Numbered from the stretch's first letter, positions 1-11,059 are shown. The stretch is DNA of 64,000 nucleotides from Xenopus tropicalis (GCF_000004195.4 NC_030681.2:141914006-141978005); one strand, 5' to 3'. The notes: generated by a model from the letters alone, not told the origin. Numbers and translations are program-made.

Positions 1-56
1 AAAGTACAAGCCCTAAAGCTTATTGAGATGCTAAATGGGGAGAGTTTGCTGCAAAG
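1..56 (+). CDS. gen1: gen1 exon (partial at window edge): end of helix-hairpin-helix
   Basis: Reads KVQALKLIEMLNGESLLQ in frame from base 1 and ends with two bases of a split Arg codon before the donor GGTAAAG. The exon's true start is outside the window. The last residues of the XPG-type DNA-binding helix-hairpin-helix are encoded here. Confidence 0.9.
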
Positions 57-3000
57 GTAAAGCAACATTTTAGTAGTGTAATTGTGTACAGAAACCCAAC
101 TTGGCATCACAGGAGCCTGTTGCTTACCTTTTCCAGTTTAGGCTGTGCAGCTGACAGAGCGCAACCCAATGATGAGAATCTCATTGGCTGTTTGGGTGAA
201 ACACGGGCTGCACAATGTGCCCCAAATAAAGATGTTTTGGGCAAATATTTGCTGAGAATTCAGTATTTTTTGACCTGCCAGTCTGATAGTTGACTGATGT
301 TTTGGGCCAAAACATTTGCCGCCTTGACTGGTATTTATTAAACCTTGTTCAGATATTATTTGGGCAAAGTGGTAAATCTGTAGATATGGGGATATCTGGC
401 ATAATGTACCATGCATTCCCTTTTGGAGACACCAAACTATACTTCTTTCCTTTTTTTTTCCCCTTAGGTTCTATCAGTGGGAGAAGGACTGTAACGAACG
501 GGGCACTAAAGCCCCTAAGAAAAAACCTCACTGTTCTGTTTGCTGCCATCCAGGTACCTGGGTCCTTCTGTTCTTTTTCTGCAATCACAGGTTGCTTTGC
601 AGCACATTTACAGGGTGTTCTACTGGCTGCATATAAATTTACGCCATGGTTCCATTATAACTGATTGTTAATACTAGGCAAGGATTCTAACATGTTTTAG
701 TACTGGCCTGGGGGAGGTTCTGTTTACATCAGTACAATGATTTTATGCTGGTAAAAATCCACAGAATGGGGCCAACTGTCAAGTAACTTGATAAGCCCTG
801 CAATTGCCTTCCAACCCACTAGTCTGGCCTGGTTCTATTGTACATTCAGCATATATACCCCCACAGAACAGAATGTGAATTGGAATTATAGAATCTACTG
901 TACAGCCAAGTACTTGAGTGTCCTATGAGAAGAAGGTGAAAAGAAAAGGCTATTTCAGTGGGCTGTGAACTAGGACATAATGGTGAAGACACACGGAGCT
1001 ATTAGTAGCAGCTACTCGTCATGGCTAATTGTCTATGGGGCTGATTTACTAACCCACGAATCCGACCCGAATTGGAAAAGTTCCGACTTGAAAACGAACA
1101 TTTTGCGACTTTTTCGTATGTTTTGCGATTTTTTCGGATTCTTTACGAATTTTTCGTTACCAATACGATTTTTGCGTAAAAACGCGAGTTTTTCGTATCC
1201 ATTACGAAAGTTGCGTAAAAAGTTGCGCATTTTTCGTAGCGTTAAAACTTACGCGAAAAGTTGCGCATTTTTCGTAGCGTTAAAACTTAACGCTACGAAA
1301 AATGCGCAACTTTTACGCAACTTTCGTAATGGATACGAAAAACTCGCGTTTTTACGCAAAAATCGTATTGGTAACAAAAAATTCGTAAAGAATCCGAAAA
1401 AATCGCAAAACATACGAAAAAATCGCAAAATACCGATCATTACGAAAAAAACGCAATCGGACTCATTTCGACCCGTTCGTGGGTAAGTAAATCAGCCCCC
1501 TATGTGTGTTTTATCTGAGGCAATTGTCTGTATTGTCTATGGCAGGGTATTTTCTAGGGTTTAGTAGCTGTGACAAGTAGCTCCTACTAAGTAGCTCCGT
1601 GTGTCTTCACCCTAAAAGATGGCTTAAGCTGCAGTTCCATTAAAGCTTTCCTTCCCCTGCCCTCCAGTATGTAATATTATGATTGTGGGTTCCTTGCACT
1701 GGGTGAGGATATTTCATGTGTTGCCTACCCAGCTGTACATCTGTTACAGGTTCAGCTAAAGATCACGAGCGCAATGGCTGTAAGATGTGCGGGAGCGATC
1801 GATTCTGCGAACCACATGACTATGATTATCGCTGCCCATGTGACTGGCATAAAGAACAGAGAGAGAAGCAGGAAAATTCTGTGGAGTTTAATATCAAGAG
1901 GTATGCTGGGCATAACTGTGCCTAAGGCTATTTGCTTTGACCGATCAGCCAACAGTATAACCAACAAGGGGGCTCATGGGTTATACATGGAGTCTGCAGC
2001 GTAACCATGAACAAGGGTCAGCTGACCTTCTTTAGCTCAGTAAGTGCTGCTAATGTTCTCCTTTGTTCTTCATAGGAAGTCTCTCCGATGTGAAGGTTTC
2101 CCATACCGCCAGGTAAGGGGCCCTTCTTTAATAACTTCACATCAAGGTACAGGGAACCATTCTACTGAACCTGACTGTTTTATGCATGTTGTGGTTTCTT
2201 CCAGGTCATTGATGAATTTCTTATTAATAAGAATAAATTGGTGAAAGTGCTTAAATGGGGAAGACCCAGTCTACAGTGTTTTCAGGTGAACCTTTTTGGG
2301 GTTTTTTTTGGACTGGTTGGAGTATGTTCCTGTATCTTATCTGCCCTTTACATATTTGGGGTTCCTTTGTGGAAATGACTCTGCAAGTATTTAATTGCTC
2401 ACCAGCAATCAGCACCAGAAATATGGGCTAACAGAACAACAATATTTATTATGAAATGAGCCACTGAGTGTTGTGCCTTCCATGCCAAGTACCCTATGTG
2501 GGCAGCCATTCTGGGTCACATGTGCATAATGAGAGTGTACTGGGCACTCGTGCTCATTGAGTGGGCTAGGACACCCTCTCATTGTACATGTGTGCCCCAA
2601 CATGGTTGCCCACACAGCTTCTGGAGAGAAGGTTCTTTATTAATATTTAATAATAACACAACTCTGCCCAAAAGCAATATATTAGTTTATGCTTGTTTGT
2701 ATGTTTTAACTGTGTTCCGGCCCTGCCATTTGCCCATACAGAATTTTACGGCTGAGCGAATGGATTGGCCCAGGCATTACTCGTGTGAGAAGTTGCTTGT
2801 GCTGTTGACGTACTACGACATGAATGAGAGAAAGGCAGGCAGAGAGAATGGGGCGCAGCTACAGGCTGTACGGTAATCAGCAGGGATCTTAATCTCTTTC
2901 TATGTCTCAGTCCCCGTGCCAAATAACACAAGCGGTAGTCAAAATGTCCTGTGTCCCATAAGCCTTTGCATGAAAACTTTTGCCAGGTTATTAACTCTGT

Positions 3001-5741
3001 ATGTTTCCTCTGACAGCATTGTTAAAACAAGAATCAGGAATGGAAGCCCTTGCTTTGAAATCGAGTGGGTGAAACCAGGTATGGCCTCCAATGTTTATGC
3101 CACGGTGGATGGGGGAGTAAGTCGATTTTAATGCCAGGGATACCCACCTGGGCTCTGATACTGCTGTGGAGTAAGACTCAAGGGCAATGGTTGGAGCTTT
3201 TTGGATAAGATCTTGCCATTGTAGTTTAGCAACTGCTGAAGAACTAGAGATTAGAGACTTCTAGGGGTGTTGGGAGTTGTAGTTTTGAAAAACACTTTAG
3301 CTTATCAGCTGCTCCTCTGGTACACTGAAACATTCTCAGCACAAAAAATAAAATCCAATTATCCCTACCCCCTATTAAATGTGACTTTACGGTCTTTACG
3401 TTACAGACAGTTATGCTTTTGCCGATGATCATCCCGCTGAGTCTCCTCTGGTGACGATAGAGGAAGAATCTCTCTTCCGAGCAGCTTACCCCCATGTTGT
3501 CACCATGTTTCACAAGGAGAAGCAAGAAGCTGAGGAGAATAAGCTGAAATGTAAGTCATCGTCAGTTATATAGTATATGAGCTCAAATAGGGGCACAGAT
3601 TAGTGAATATAACATTCCTTCTGCACATTGATCCTTAAGGTGGCCACACACGTGGCGATTTGCGATCTTTGGTCGCACGAAAGATCGTACGATCAGCGAC
3701 AAACCGTTCAGGGCTGAAACGGCGGATAAGGAGGTAGAAACAATAGGATTTCTACCTCCTTCTGCCGATTCAGTGCTGAAGGCAGATTTTGGTCAGACGC
3801 CTTCTATGGCACCCGATCAAAAACTTTTAACTGGCCCGATCGGCGAGTCGACCGATATCAGCAGCTTCCTGCGATATCGGTCGACTCGGCGACTTGCCAT
3901 ACATGCACCGAATATTATTATAAATTATCGGTGCGTGTATGGCCAGCTTTAGGGACAGGATCTGTAATATTGTTTGCCTCTGCCAACTTCCATCTTATCT
4001 GATGTTGACCGATGGAGAATCGACATTAAGGCACTCCCAATTGCTTGTATAAAGACAAACTGTAAAGCAAACGTCCATCTTATATCAGGTCGAGCTAATG
4101 AGGCACAAGAAGCTGTTCTTTTCCTACCCGTCCCCTTCCGATGTCAGGCAGTGGCGCTGTAAAACTAATGCTAAAAGTCTGGACTACTTTGTAATGTGTT
4201 GCCTTGGGAAGGGGTCATCCTAAACATAATGTGCTTGCCGCAGCAAATCCATCTAATTAGCGAAGCGTAATGTGCAATCAGGCTGCTAGCTGCCATAACA
4301 AGCAACGGCAGCTCTTTTATTATTCATATATGGATATTAAATGACCTTCTCTCTTACAGGCAAGAAAAGCAAGCCCAAATCCAAGGCTGCGGATGATCTG
4401 GATGATGTTGCGTCTCTGTTGTCCGAACTGAGCCTGAAACCTGTTTCGGAAAAGCAGCCTCCACTAGAGCTACAGGAAGATGGAGGAGACTCGGACAGTG
4501 TTCATGAGAAGCCAGCAAGGGATTCCAACTTTCTTAGCTTGTCCAGCGATGCCGATTCTGGAGTGGAAAGAGGGATTTTGTTAGATACCAAAACAGATTC
4601 TGAGTTTTTCACATCACCCACTGCAGACAATGAGCCTTCCAATCCCTTGTGTTCCTCTCCAGCACCAAGCAATACCCAACATCTTACTGCTGCTTCTCCT
4701 AATATTTCTGCCGTGATTTCAGAACTCCAACTCAGCAGTATCGACTGGGACTCAACCTCTTTTAGCAAGTCTCCCCAAGCTGAAGAACGCACTAAAGGCA
4801 GCAAAGAGGTTGGAGAACGGGGGGAGTTTTGTTACAAACCAACCACCAACAACTTGGAAACTTCAGGAAATAAATCTAAGGAGGTTCAGAATGGCATAGC
4901 CAGGCCTGGAACCTCTAATAAGGTGCACTTGACTAATTCAAAGCAATCCAATGTGGAAGACTTTCATAAGTTACCTTTAAAAGAAAGAGTCCTTCTAAAG
5001 AATGCTGTTCAGTCTGGTGTCCCTTATCCAGGAAAAATGCAAACTAAACCTGTTCCCGTAAAGCCTGTGCCACTATCTCTCCATAACCAAGGGCTCGGTA
5101 ATCACAGCTCAAAAAACTCTGTTCCCACCACTTTGGGTATAGACATTAAGGAAAAAGTACATCAGAAACTCCCAATGAAGTTATCTAGAGATCCGAGTCA
5201 ACAAGAGAGCAGGCAACCACCAACTTCAGTCTGTTCCAGAGCTAAGCCTCAGAATCAGGGAGCTACTGGGCCAAAAACATACAATTTTGTTAAGAATGTG
5301 AAGGCAGTGCCACTCGTCCCTGTGAACACTGGTAATAAGATGGGGACCCTGGCAGCTTCTAAATCCTTAGGGAAGAAGAGCGTCTGTCAAAAAGGGACCT
5401 TATATGACCAGGAAGAAAAAACATACCAACATAAAATGCAGGCAACATGCCCAAGCGCAATTGTTCATCCTCACTCCAATGGGGTTGAGGGGGCTAAATT
5501 ACATAGACCACCATATGGGGACAAAGAAGTAAAGCAGAACAAAGAGAACTCCCCTCCAAGAGATAATCTCATTTGCCATTCTGGTTTAAACCCTATTTTC
5601 CTTAGCCCTGACTCTAAGGCAGCCACCAAAAAAGCAAGTGACTGTGCCGCCGAGGACAGCGACGGAGACGACTCTATTATATCTGTAGACAGCCCCTTGC
5701 CCCTGGCTGAACGTTTAAAGCTAAGATTGTTACAGAAATGA
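1..5741 (+). CDS. gen1: gen1, Holliday junction 5' flap endonuclease GEN1 (3' nine exons; 5' part off window)
   Basis: GEN1 is an XPG/Rad2-family structure-specific nuclease that resolves Holliday junctions symmetrically and cuts 5' flaps. Exons read from the sequence: 1-56, 468-553, 1750-1900, 2076-2112, 2205-2285, 2742-2872, 3017-3078, 3407-3550, 4360-5741. All have GT-AG borders and compatible phases, and they total 2130 nt, exactly 709 codons plus TGA. The visible protein starts at the end of the helix-hairpin-helix region (QALKLIEMLNGESLLQ). It continues through a Cys-rich segment (HCSVCCHPG, HERNGCKMC, CEPHDYDYRCPC) and the chromodomain strand (IVKTRIRNGSPCFEIEW), then a ~460-residue low-complexity, Ser/Lys-rich tail ending in PLPLAERLKLRLLQK. 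The family is recognised from these blocks, which parallel human GEN1 (908 aa). The catalytic XPG-N and XPG-I exons must lie left of position 1. No frameshift or early stop is present, so the gene looks intact here. Its neighbour msgn1 supports the assignment by synteny. Confidence 0.95.
468..553 (+). CDS. gen1: gen1 exon: start of Cys-rich segment
   Basis: Preceded by a T-rich tract and CCCTTAG, followed by GTACCT. Completes the split Arg codon, then reads FYQWEKDCNERG through HCSVCCHP and leaves one base of a Gly codon. The frame joins exactly to the exon at 1750. Confidence 0.93.
981..1612. mobile_element. Harbinger-like MITE with TAA target duplication, split by another element
   Basis: Ends TGGTGAAGACACACGGAGCT and AGCTCCGTGTGTCTTCACCC are inverted repeats, flanked by TAA at 978-980 and 1613-1615. 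The same element, uninterrupted, is at 62037-62235. TAA/TTA duplications are typical of the PIF/Harbinger superfamily; the assignment is inference. The element is split after position 1036 by the palindrome at 1037-1499. Confidence 0.75.
1037..1499. mobile_element. 463-bp near-perfect palindromic MITE (foldback)
   Basis: Starts GGGGCTGATTTACTAACCCA and ends with its near inverse (GGGTAAGTAAATCAGCCCC). The two halves are inverted copies meeting around 1260-1285, with many TTTCGTA/TACGAAA motifs, so the strand could fold into one long hairpin. CTAT at 1033-1036 and 1500-1503 fits a 4-bp target duplication. Open frames on both strands here are by-products of the palindrome. Confidence 0.8.
1750..1900 (+). 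CDS. gen1: gen1 exon: Cys/His cluster
   Basis: Acceptor TGTTACAG, donor GTATGC. Reads SAKDHERNGCKMCGSDRFCE then HDYDYRCPCDWHKEQ, the most diagnostic GEN1 block outside the nuclease core. Ends two bases into an Arg codon. Confidence 0.95.
2076..2112 (+). CDS. gen1: gen1 microexon (37 nt)
   Basis: Acceptor TTCATAG, donor GTAAGG. Reads KSLRCEGFPYRQ after completing the split Arg codon and ends in phase 0. Too short to show as an open frame of its own; found by matching phase and family sequence. Confidence 0.9.
2205..2285 (+). CDS. gen1: gen1 exon, 27 codons
   Basis: Acceptor TTCTTCCAG, donor GTGAAC, phase 0 at both ends. Reads VIDEFLINKNKLVKVLKWGR then PSLQCFQ, matching the GEN1 stretch between the Cys cluster and the chromodomain. 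Confidence 0.93.
2498..2613. repeat. Imperfect foldback in gen1 intron
   Basis: GTGGGCAGCCATTCTGGGTC at the left pairs with GCCCCAACATGGTTGCCCAC at the right; the ACATGTGCA/TACATGTGTG parts also pair. It lies in the intron 2286-2741 and looks like a small inverted-repeat element. Confidence 0.6.
2742..2872 (+). CDS. gen1: gen1 exon before the chromodomain
   Basis: Acceptor GCCCATACAG, donor GTAATC. Contains MDWPRHYSCEKLLVLLTYYD and ends two bases into an Arg codon that the next exon completes. Confidence 0.95.
3017..3078 (+). CDS. gen1: gen1 exon: chromodomain core
   Basis: Acceptor CTGACAG, donor GTATGG. Reads IVKTRIRNGSPCFEIEWVKP, the chromodomain strand pair that in human GEN1 aids DNA contact. 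Ends one base into an Asp codon. Confidence 0.95.
3407..3550 (+). CDS. gen1: gen1 exon: end of chromodomain
   Basis: Acceptor CGTTACAG, donor GTAAGT. Reads SYAFADDHPAESPLV then EEESLFRAAYPHVVTMF, the conserved acidic/aromatic helix closing the chromodomain. Ends one base into a codon completed by the last exon. Confidence 0.94.
3638..3948. mobile_element. MITE with AGGTGGCCA-type ends and TTA duplication (gen1 intron)
   Basis: Ends AGGTGGCCACACACG and CGTGTATGGCCAGCT are inverted repeats, flanked by TTA at 3635-3637 and 3949-3951. It is internally palindromic around CGATATCGG/CCGATATCAG. Same end family as 17552-17735 and, with GGTCCCCATACAC ends, 46111-46482. Confidence 0.75.
4360..5741 (+). 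CDS. gen1: gen1 last coding exon: long disordered C-terminal tail
   Basis: Acceptor CTCTTACAG. Open for 460 codons to TGA at 5739-5741. The open frame formally extends back to 4341, but those 19 bases are intron. Low-complexity Ser/Pro/Lys-rich sequence with basic stretches (KKSKPKSK near its start) and a family-like end PLPLAERLKLRLLQK. Such tails in GEN1 carry phosphorylation and nuclear-export control; no specific site is claimed here. Confidence 0.94.
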
Positions 5742-6570
5742 TAAGGCAATCGGAATCCCATTTATCTCATGGACATGTTTATATATTTAATAGCAAATCA
5801 AAGGAATTAAACAAATATGAATGAAAAATAATGTATGGAATTTCAGACTAAATGATGCTTAAATAATTGGAAGGGTTATACAGAATTAGACTGCAATTGC
5901 TGTAGGTAAGCAGCCAATTGGCAGTCAGCTTATACTTGTCTAGTGCTGTCAGATTCATAGAAGCAGTTATCTGATTGGCTGCTGCAGGTTACTGGACTAA
6001 GGACTACTGCCCACCTGATTTCTTAAACTGTAAATGTAAAATACATGCATTAATTTGCCTTATGCATTGTGCAAGAACGTAACATACAAATAGGCCCAGT
6101 TATAGAGAGGTTTTGTTCCTTTCATTTTCCCTGAGATATGAGATCAAGTATCGGGTCGGAGCTTGTTGCGTGCAAAAAATACCAATGAAATAACCCATTG
6201 TATATGTTTATCCCCGCTGTTTTTTTTTTTGTGTTTTCTTATTTGTTTCTGTTGTGTCTATGGATAACCTATTCATTTAGTACTTTCAGCCAACGGCTGC
6301 TATGTCTATCTCTGCCAAAGCCACCATTCTTTTGATGACTCCATTGGTTTCATTTTTTTTTCCTTATTCCTAATCTAGCCATAAATGCACCCGTTTCTTC
6401 TCACTCATTTTACAAATACCAACACACTTATGGACAAAACAACGTTCCCTTCATGTTCTGTAATTTATATGTTGGCTGAAGTGATTCTTTGGCTTGCGGC
6501 TTTTATATAACTGTGTACAATCATATTTTTTTTAAGTATTTATATATACGTTTTTTTAAAAAAAAATAAA
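5742..6570 (+). other. gen1: gen1 3'UTR with poly(A) signal
   Basis: AT-rich non-coding sequence after the stop codon. AATAAA at 6565-6570 follows a run of A and is the first strong poly(A) signal downstream of the stop; the cleavage site is inferred to be about 15-25 bases later. Confidence 0.6.
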
Positions 6571-8428
6571 AATCTCAGTTTTGGGAGATAGGCCTGGCAT
6601 GCATTGTTATTTCCTTGTTGACTTCTCTGTCTAAAGTGAAAACTTGACTCTCGTTTGATGCTGAGGAGAGCAGGTTCCTGTTTGCTTAGTGACACATGAG
6701 CGGCATCTTGACTTAACTGGCATCTAAAATGAGTCCAGTCTGGATGACTGGGCAGTTGAGCCATCAAGAAGTGTGCAAGGTCACCACATGAGTGTTTCTT
6801 TGACTACTATGGCTGCCCAGCTGGTAGGGCAAGTTGCACATTGTGGCCTTATGGAGACCTGCCAGTAGAAGACTGCAGCACAGAAGAGATCATTGGAAGT
6901 TATTTTCCAACCTTTCCAGTCAGTATCCGGCTGAGCACACACTTTAATATGGGCCATGGAGGCCACCTTTGCGGATATTGGGCCGTGTAGCTCCAGCTTT
7001 ACTCACAGATCCGTGTGCTTCAGTGCTCACCAAGAAGTGCCGCAGATGCCCGCTGTGAGGTTGCTTCGTAAGCAATGCAGTCTTATTTTATAGCCTATAA
7101 ACACCCCAAAATGCTGCCATAAGGTTTATGAAACGTAACCCATTGTATAATAATTATACTCAGAATGGGCACAGTCTGCTTAGGGAAGCTATCCATGGTT
7201 CCCTTCTGGTGGCAACACAAATGGAACAAATGGAGCGAGGAACTGGAAAAACTATAACTTAAATGTCTGCATATTGGCTTGGGATTGTGTAGGAAAGTGG
7301 GTTTCCTGGTTATTACTATTTCATTTGTGAAGTAAAAATTATCTTGTTCTGTTGTATGGTGAGGAGCCTAGATACACACTCAGTATTAGAGCGCCTCTCT
7401 CTTAAAACACATAACACAATCAATAAACCATTAACTTCAAGGCTTGTTTACATTTACTGCAATTCTGCCTGGGGAGGTCTGCGGCTCATTTAGCTGTCAG
7501 AGTGCAAAAGATCAATTTAGCCAGCAAAGGCAAACATAGTTACATGGTTAATTTGGACTAAAAAAAAAGAATGGTCCAAGTTCAACCTTTCTGTGATCTT
7601 CCAGCATCACTGATCCACAATAGGAAATTAACTTGCAGGCAGCATCATATATACACAGCACTTTTTATTGGTTGTTAAGCTTATTGGCCTGTGTATGGTG
7701 CCCAACGACAAGCCCGCAAGGATATAAGGATGAAAATCTCCCAGATATCAACTGGGCAGGTTTGAATATCCTACTGGTTGGGGAAACATAGGTGTGTTAA
7801 TGCAGCCCTTGTCAGGTTTTCATAAGCCTCTCTGTATGATCTGATTGTTGGCTCTAGGACCAACAATCAGATCAACCCACTTTGACCCAGCACATAGATG
7901 GCCAAGTCAGACCCAAGCTCAATAATCAAGTGGATCTGCATGTGTATGGCCAACTTACGGTGCCTATAAGCGATGTGCTCACAACTGACTCACCCTTTCC
8001 CAACGCAACCACACATGCTATCATTTCTTACATACCCATGCCTGCCCTTCATATGTCACTGAAGGGGGAAAGGAAGGCACAGGTATTTAATTAAGTAACA
8101 ACCATCAGAAAGAAGGAATTTAATCACCCTGACATAGGTGGGGTGGAATTTGGCCTGTGATCCACTGGAAGAGTGTTGCACCAAACCAAGCCCACTCACC
8201 CCACAGGTATCAGGACTACCTATAAAACACTGAACCCTATCACTTGTATACACTTCATTGTCAATTTAGAAGCCCACAAATCTGCCTGTTATGGACCATG
8301 GTAGGAAATCAAAGTACCGCAAGGAAAGCTATGCAGACAACATACAAACTCTTTTTAAATAGTGTGCCCTGGCTGCAATCTAATTCAGGACCCCAGAACT
8401 GTGAGACAGTACTACCCACTACATAGAG
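6571..8428. other. Intergenic, no gene seen
   Basis: No open frame with coding character. Mixed AT-rich sequence with scattered short repeat fragments. Confidence 0.6.
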
Positions 8429-8716
8429 TAGGGATCCCCAACCTTAAGCCACACTCAGATCGATGTAAAAATGTTGCCCCTAAGAATTAAAAAGTTTTTT
8501 GGGGATCCCAAATAAGGACTGATTTGATTGGCTATTTGGTAGCCCCATGTGGACTGCTGGCCTCTTCTTGGAGTCAAACTATCTTTGTGCTTCCAAACTC
8601 CAAGCCTCAAAGCCAGATATTTAGAAATAGGCACCTACTTTGAGGCCAATGGGAGCAACTTTACAGGGGGGTGATGAGCAACATGTTGCTTGTGAGCCAC
8701 TGGTTGGGGATCACTG
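8429..8716 (+). mobile_element. hAT-like MITE, copy 1
   Basis: Starts TAGGGATCCCCAACC and ends GGTTGGGGATCACTG. Flanked by ACATAGAG (8421-8428) and GCCTAGAG (8717-8724), a degenerate 8-bp target duplication as made by hAT transposases. Six related copies occur in this window. Confidence 0.7.
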
Positions 8717-8724
8717 GCCTAGAG

Positions 8725-9004
8725 CAGGGGCTTGGGGGCAACATGTTGCTCACTAGCCCCTTGGATGTTGCTCTCAGTGCCCCCAAACCAGGGAGTTATT
8801 TTTGAATTCCTGACTTGGGGGCAAGTTTTGGTTGAATAAAAACAAGATTTCCTACCAAATAAAGCCCCTGTAAGCTGATAGGGTGCATAGAGGCCCCTAA
8901 TAGCCAATCTTAGCCCTCCATAAACTTTTATGGTGCTTGTGTTGCTCCCCAAGTCTTTTTACATTTGACTGTGGCTCACGAGTAAGAAAGGTTGGGGACC
9001 CCTG
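8725..9004 (-). mobile_element. hAT-like MITE, copy 2, abutting copy 1
   Basis: Inverted relative to copy 1: ends GTTGGGGACCCCTG. Perfect 8-bp duplication GCCTAGAG at 8717-8724 and 9005-9012. The left flank is also the right flank of copy 1, so it inserted at or next to that target. A short internal deletion lies near its left end. Confidence 0.8.
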
Positions 9005-9012
9005 GCCTAGAG

Positions 9013-9895
9013 GAATCCCATACAGACACTCAGCTCTTTGCACAGATCAAACTCAGGATGTGAGCACAGCAATGCTAACCACTGAGCCACCATGCATAGT
9101 CGGTCAGGTTCTGAGGTTTATTTTGCCTTATTAAATGCAGATAAACATCTCCTTGTGGATGTTTTTCCTTGTCACTTTGTCACTGAGCTGCTAGACCGAT
9201 GGGCTCCAGACAAGGGGCCTTGGGCCTTAGCTGATAAGTGTATGCACAGCTCCTAGCGAGTGTTTGTTTCCTGGGGGGGAAAGTGGGAAATTAACTCGTG
9301 ACTTTTACAGCTGTGTCACTAGCACTTGGGCTTGAACAGGGCTGTCAGGGCTGCTAATGGGCAATGCCTTTTATCTGGGATGTGCTACAGCTGGGAACTG
9401 CTCTGCTACAGACATGAAAAGGCCGCCACTCCCAGGCAGATTAAATATAGGGTCGGATTTAGGGTAACAGCACACAGAGCGGTCTCGGGTTCTTTGGTGA
9501 TTGTCACAGCAGGACATGGGTGGAGACCAAAGTGCCCAAAATCTCCCCATTGCTATTGCCCTAAGGGAAAGTCAGAAAGGGTTTCTTCACTAAATTCACA
9601 TCCCTGGTGGGGAGAACATAGATATAAGTACAAAGCACATGTTACATTGTGTAACCATTATTAAATATTTTATTATATACATTGGGAATGCCCAACCTGC
9701 AGCCGTATAACTGCTGAGCTGCAACTTGAAGCACCATTGAGTCATGGGGATAATAGGACTTGTAGTCCATCAACAGCTGGCACTTTGCAGGTTTGGCTTC
9801 CCTGATTCATATCGGCCCTGTGCCTGTGCCCTAGGTTTCTCTCCACTGCTTATGCACCTCATATACACAGTGCTCAAATGAGCTAAACTGGTGTA
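9013..9895. other. Intergenic, no gene seen
   Basis: No supported gene. The open frame at 9326-9664 has no recognisable domain or splice context and is judged fortuitous. Confidence 0.5.
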
Positions 9896-10050
9896 ATTTG
9901 GGCCGCACTGGGATTCAAAGTAGGCCCTGGTATTTCCAGTACACAAATAAAAACAAACAGCCCCCCACCAACCCCCTAAATAGTGACTGTCTGGCAGCTT
10001 ATTGCAACCCATCTGCTATTTGCCAGAATCCACAGATTGCCAGTCCGGGC
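9896..10050 (+). repeat. Dispersed repeat (GCCAGAATCCACAGATTGCC family)
   Basis: Shares long blocks with 25461-25620 and, inverted, 13412-13600: the ATAGTGACTGTC core and GCCAGAA(T/C)CCACAGAT, ending GCC(A/C)G(T/C)CCGGGCCTG. Type unknown; a retroposon fragment is possible. Confidence 0.6.
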
Positions 10051-10253
10051 CTGTTATTATTGAGTTCCTGTACTTTAGTCAGTGGGGTAAATAGGACCCC
10101 TGCAGAACCTGCAATGCAGGGGGGCCATGCAGCCCGCAGGGGTTTGCAGAGACCTTCTTGCAGCTCCAATTTGAGTGTTATAAAATAAAAAGGACACAGT
10201 GGAATGCACAGTTTTTTGTTTGTGCTCTTCTACTTATGGTGCAAAAAATGCTA

Positions 10254-10610
10254 TCCATTTCTGTAGGGATCTTGCTGGTAAGTCTAGGAGTAATGGAGTG
10301 TCTGTTGCCCATTTCTGGGAAAAACTTACTGGCATGTCTGGGCTTAATGGAATGCTCATTGGCCATTTCTGCAAGGATCTTACTGGTAAGTCTGGGAGTA
10401 ATGGAGTGTCTGTTTCCCAACTTGCGGTAAACTTACTGGCATGTCTGGGCTTAATGGAGTGCTCATTGGCCATTTCTGCAAGGATCTTACTGGTAAGTCT
10501 GGGGTAAATGATGTGCCCCTTTACCATTTCTGCAGTAAACTTACTGGCATGTCTGGGGTTAATGAGGTGCTCATTGACCATTTCTGCAGTGATCTTGCTG
10601 TCTTAAAACA
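10254..10610. repeat. Tandem array, ~54-bp units in alternating pairs
   Basis: GATCTTACTGGTAAGTCTGG-type and AAACTTACTGGCATGTCTGG-type half-units alternate with a ~108-bp super-period (near 10268, 10376, 10485, 10591), about six half-units. The open frames on both strands here are produced by the repeat. Confidence 0.75.
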
Positions 10611-10784
10611 CAGCCGCCACTGTGTGTCGTAGAATGCTTAGGGCCACATTATGTGATGAAATGGTGGAAGCCACTTTGTCTTTTAGGGCCCTTTGTGCTG
10701 CAATTCCGAACATAGAAAAGGGGGTGTTTTTGTAAAATGGGTACTTATGACTGTGAACACACATGTGACAGACCATTATTTGTC

Positions 10785-10880
10785 ATATATATATATATAT
10801 ATATATACTGTTTATATAACTTTTTTTTTTACATGTTTATTTGTCCTATATATATATATTTTATTTTTTTTTTACATTTA
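10785..10880. repeat. (AT)n and T-rich microsatellite
   Basis: Two ATATAT runs separated by T tracts. Simple repeat with no other feature. Confidence 0.85.
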
Positions 10881-11059
10881 AGAAGACACAACTCCGCCAG
10901 CCATTGGCATTGGTATTTATGAGCCAAAGATATAAGCTTGTACATTGTAGAGAGAAATCTGTGGAAGTGAAAGAACATATGGAGTACAGTGGGATTCATT
11001 TGCATGGTTTTTTGGCTTGTAAGGACACATTACTGCTTCTAACACTAAACCAATAAAAT

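Larger units (their letters stand above)
554..1749 (+). other. gen1 intron carrying nested MITEs
   Basis: A 1.2-kb intron between phase-matched exons. About half of it is the nested transposon pair described at 981-1612. Confidence 0.9.

Noticed and set aside
980..1486. 168-codon basic open frame in gen1 intron
   Set aside because: Product of the palindromic MITE; a mirror frame exists on the other strand and gen1 exons flank it.
4341..4359. ATG at the start of the long gen1 open frame
   Set aside because: These bases are the polypyrimidine tract and acceptor of the last intron; the exon begins at 4360.
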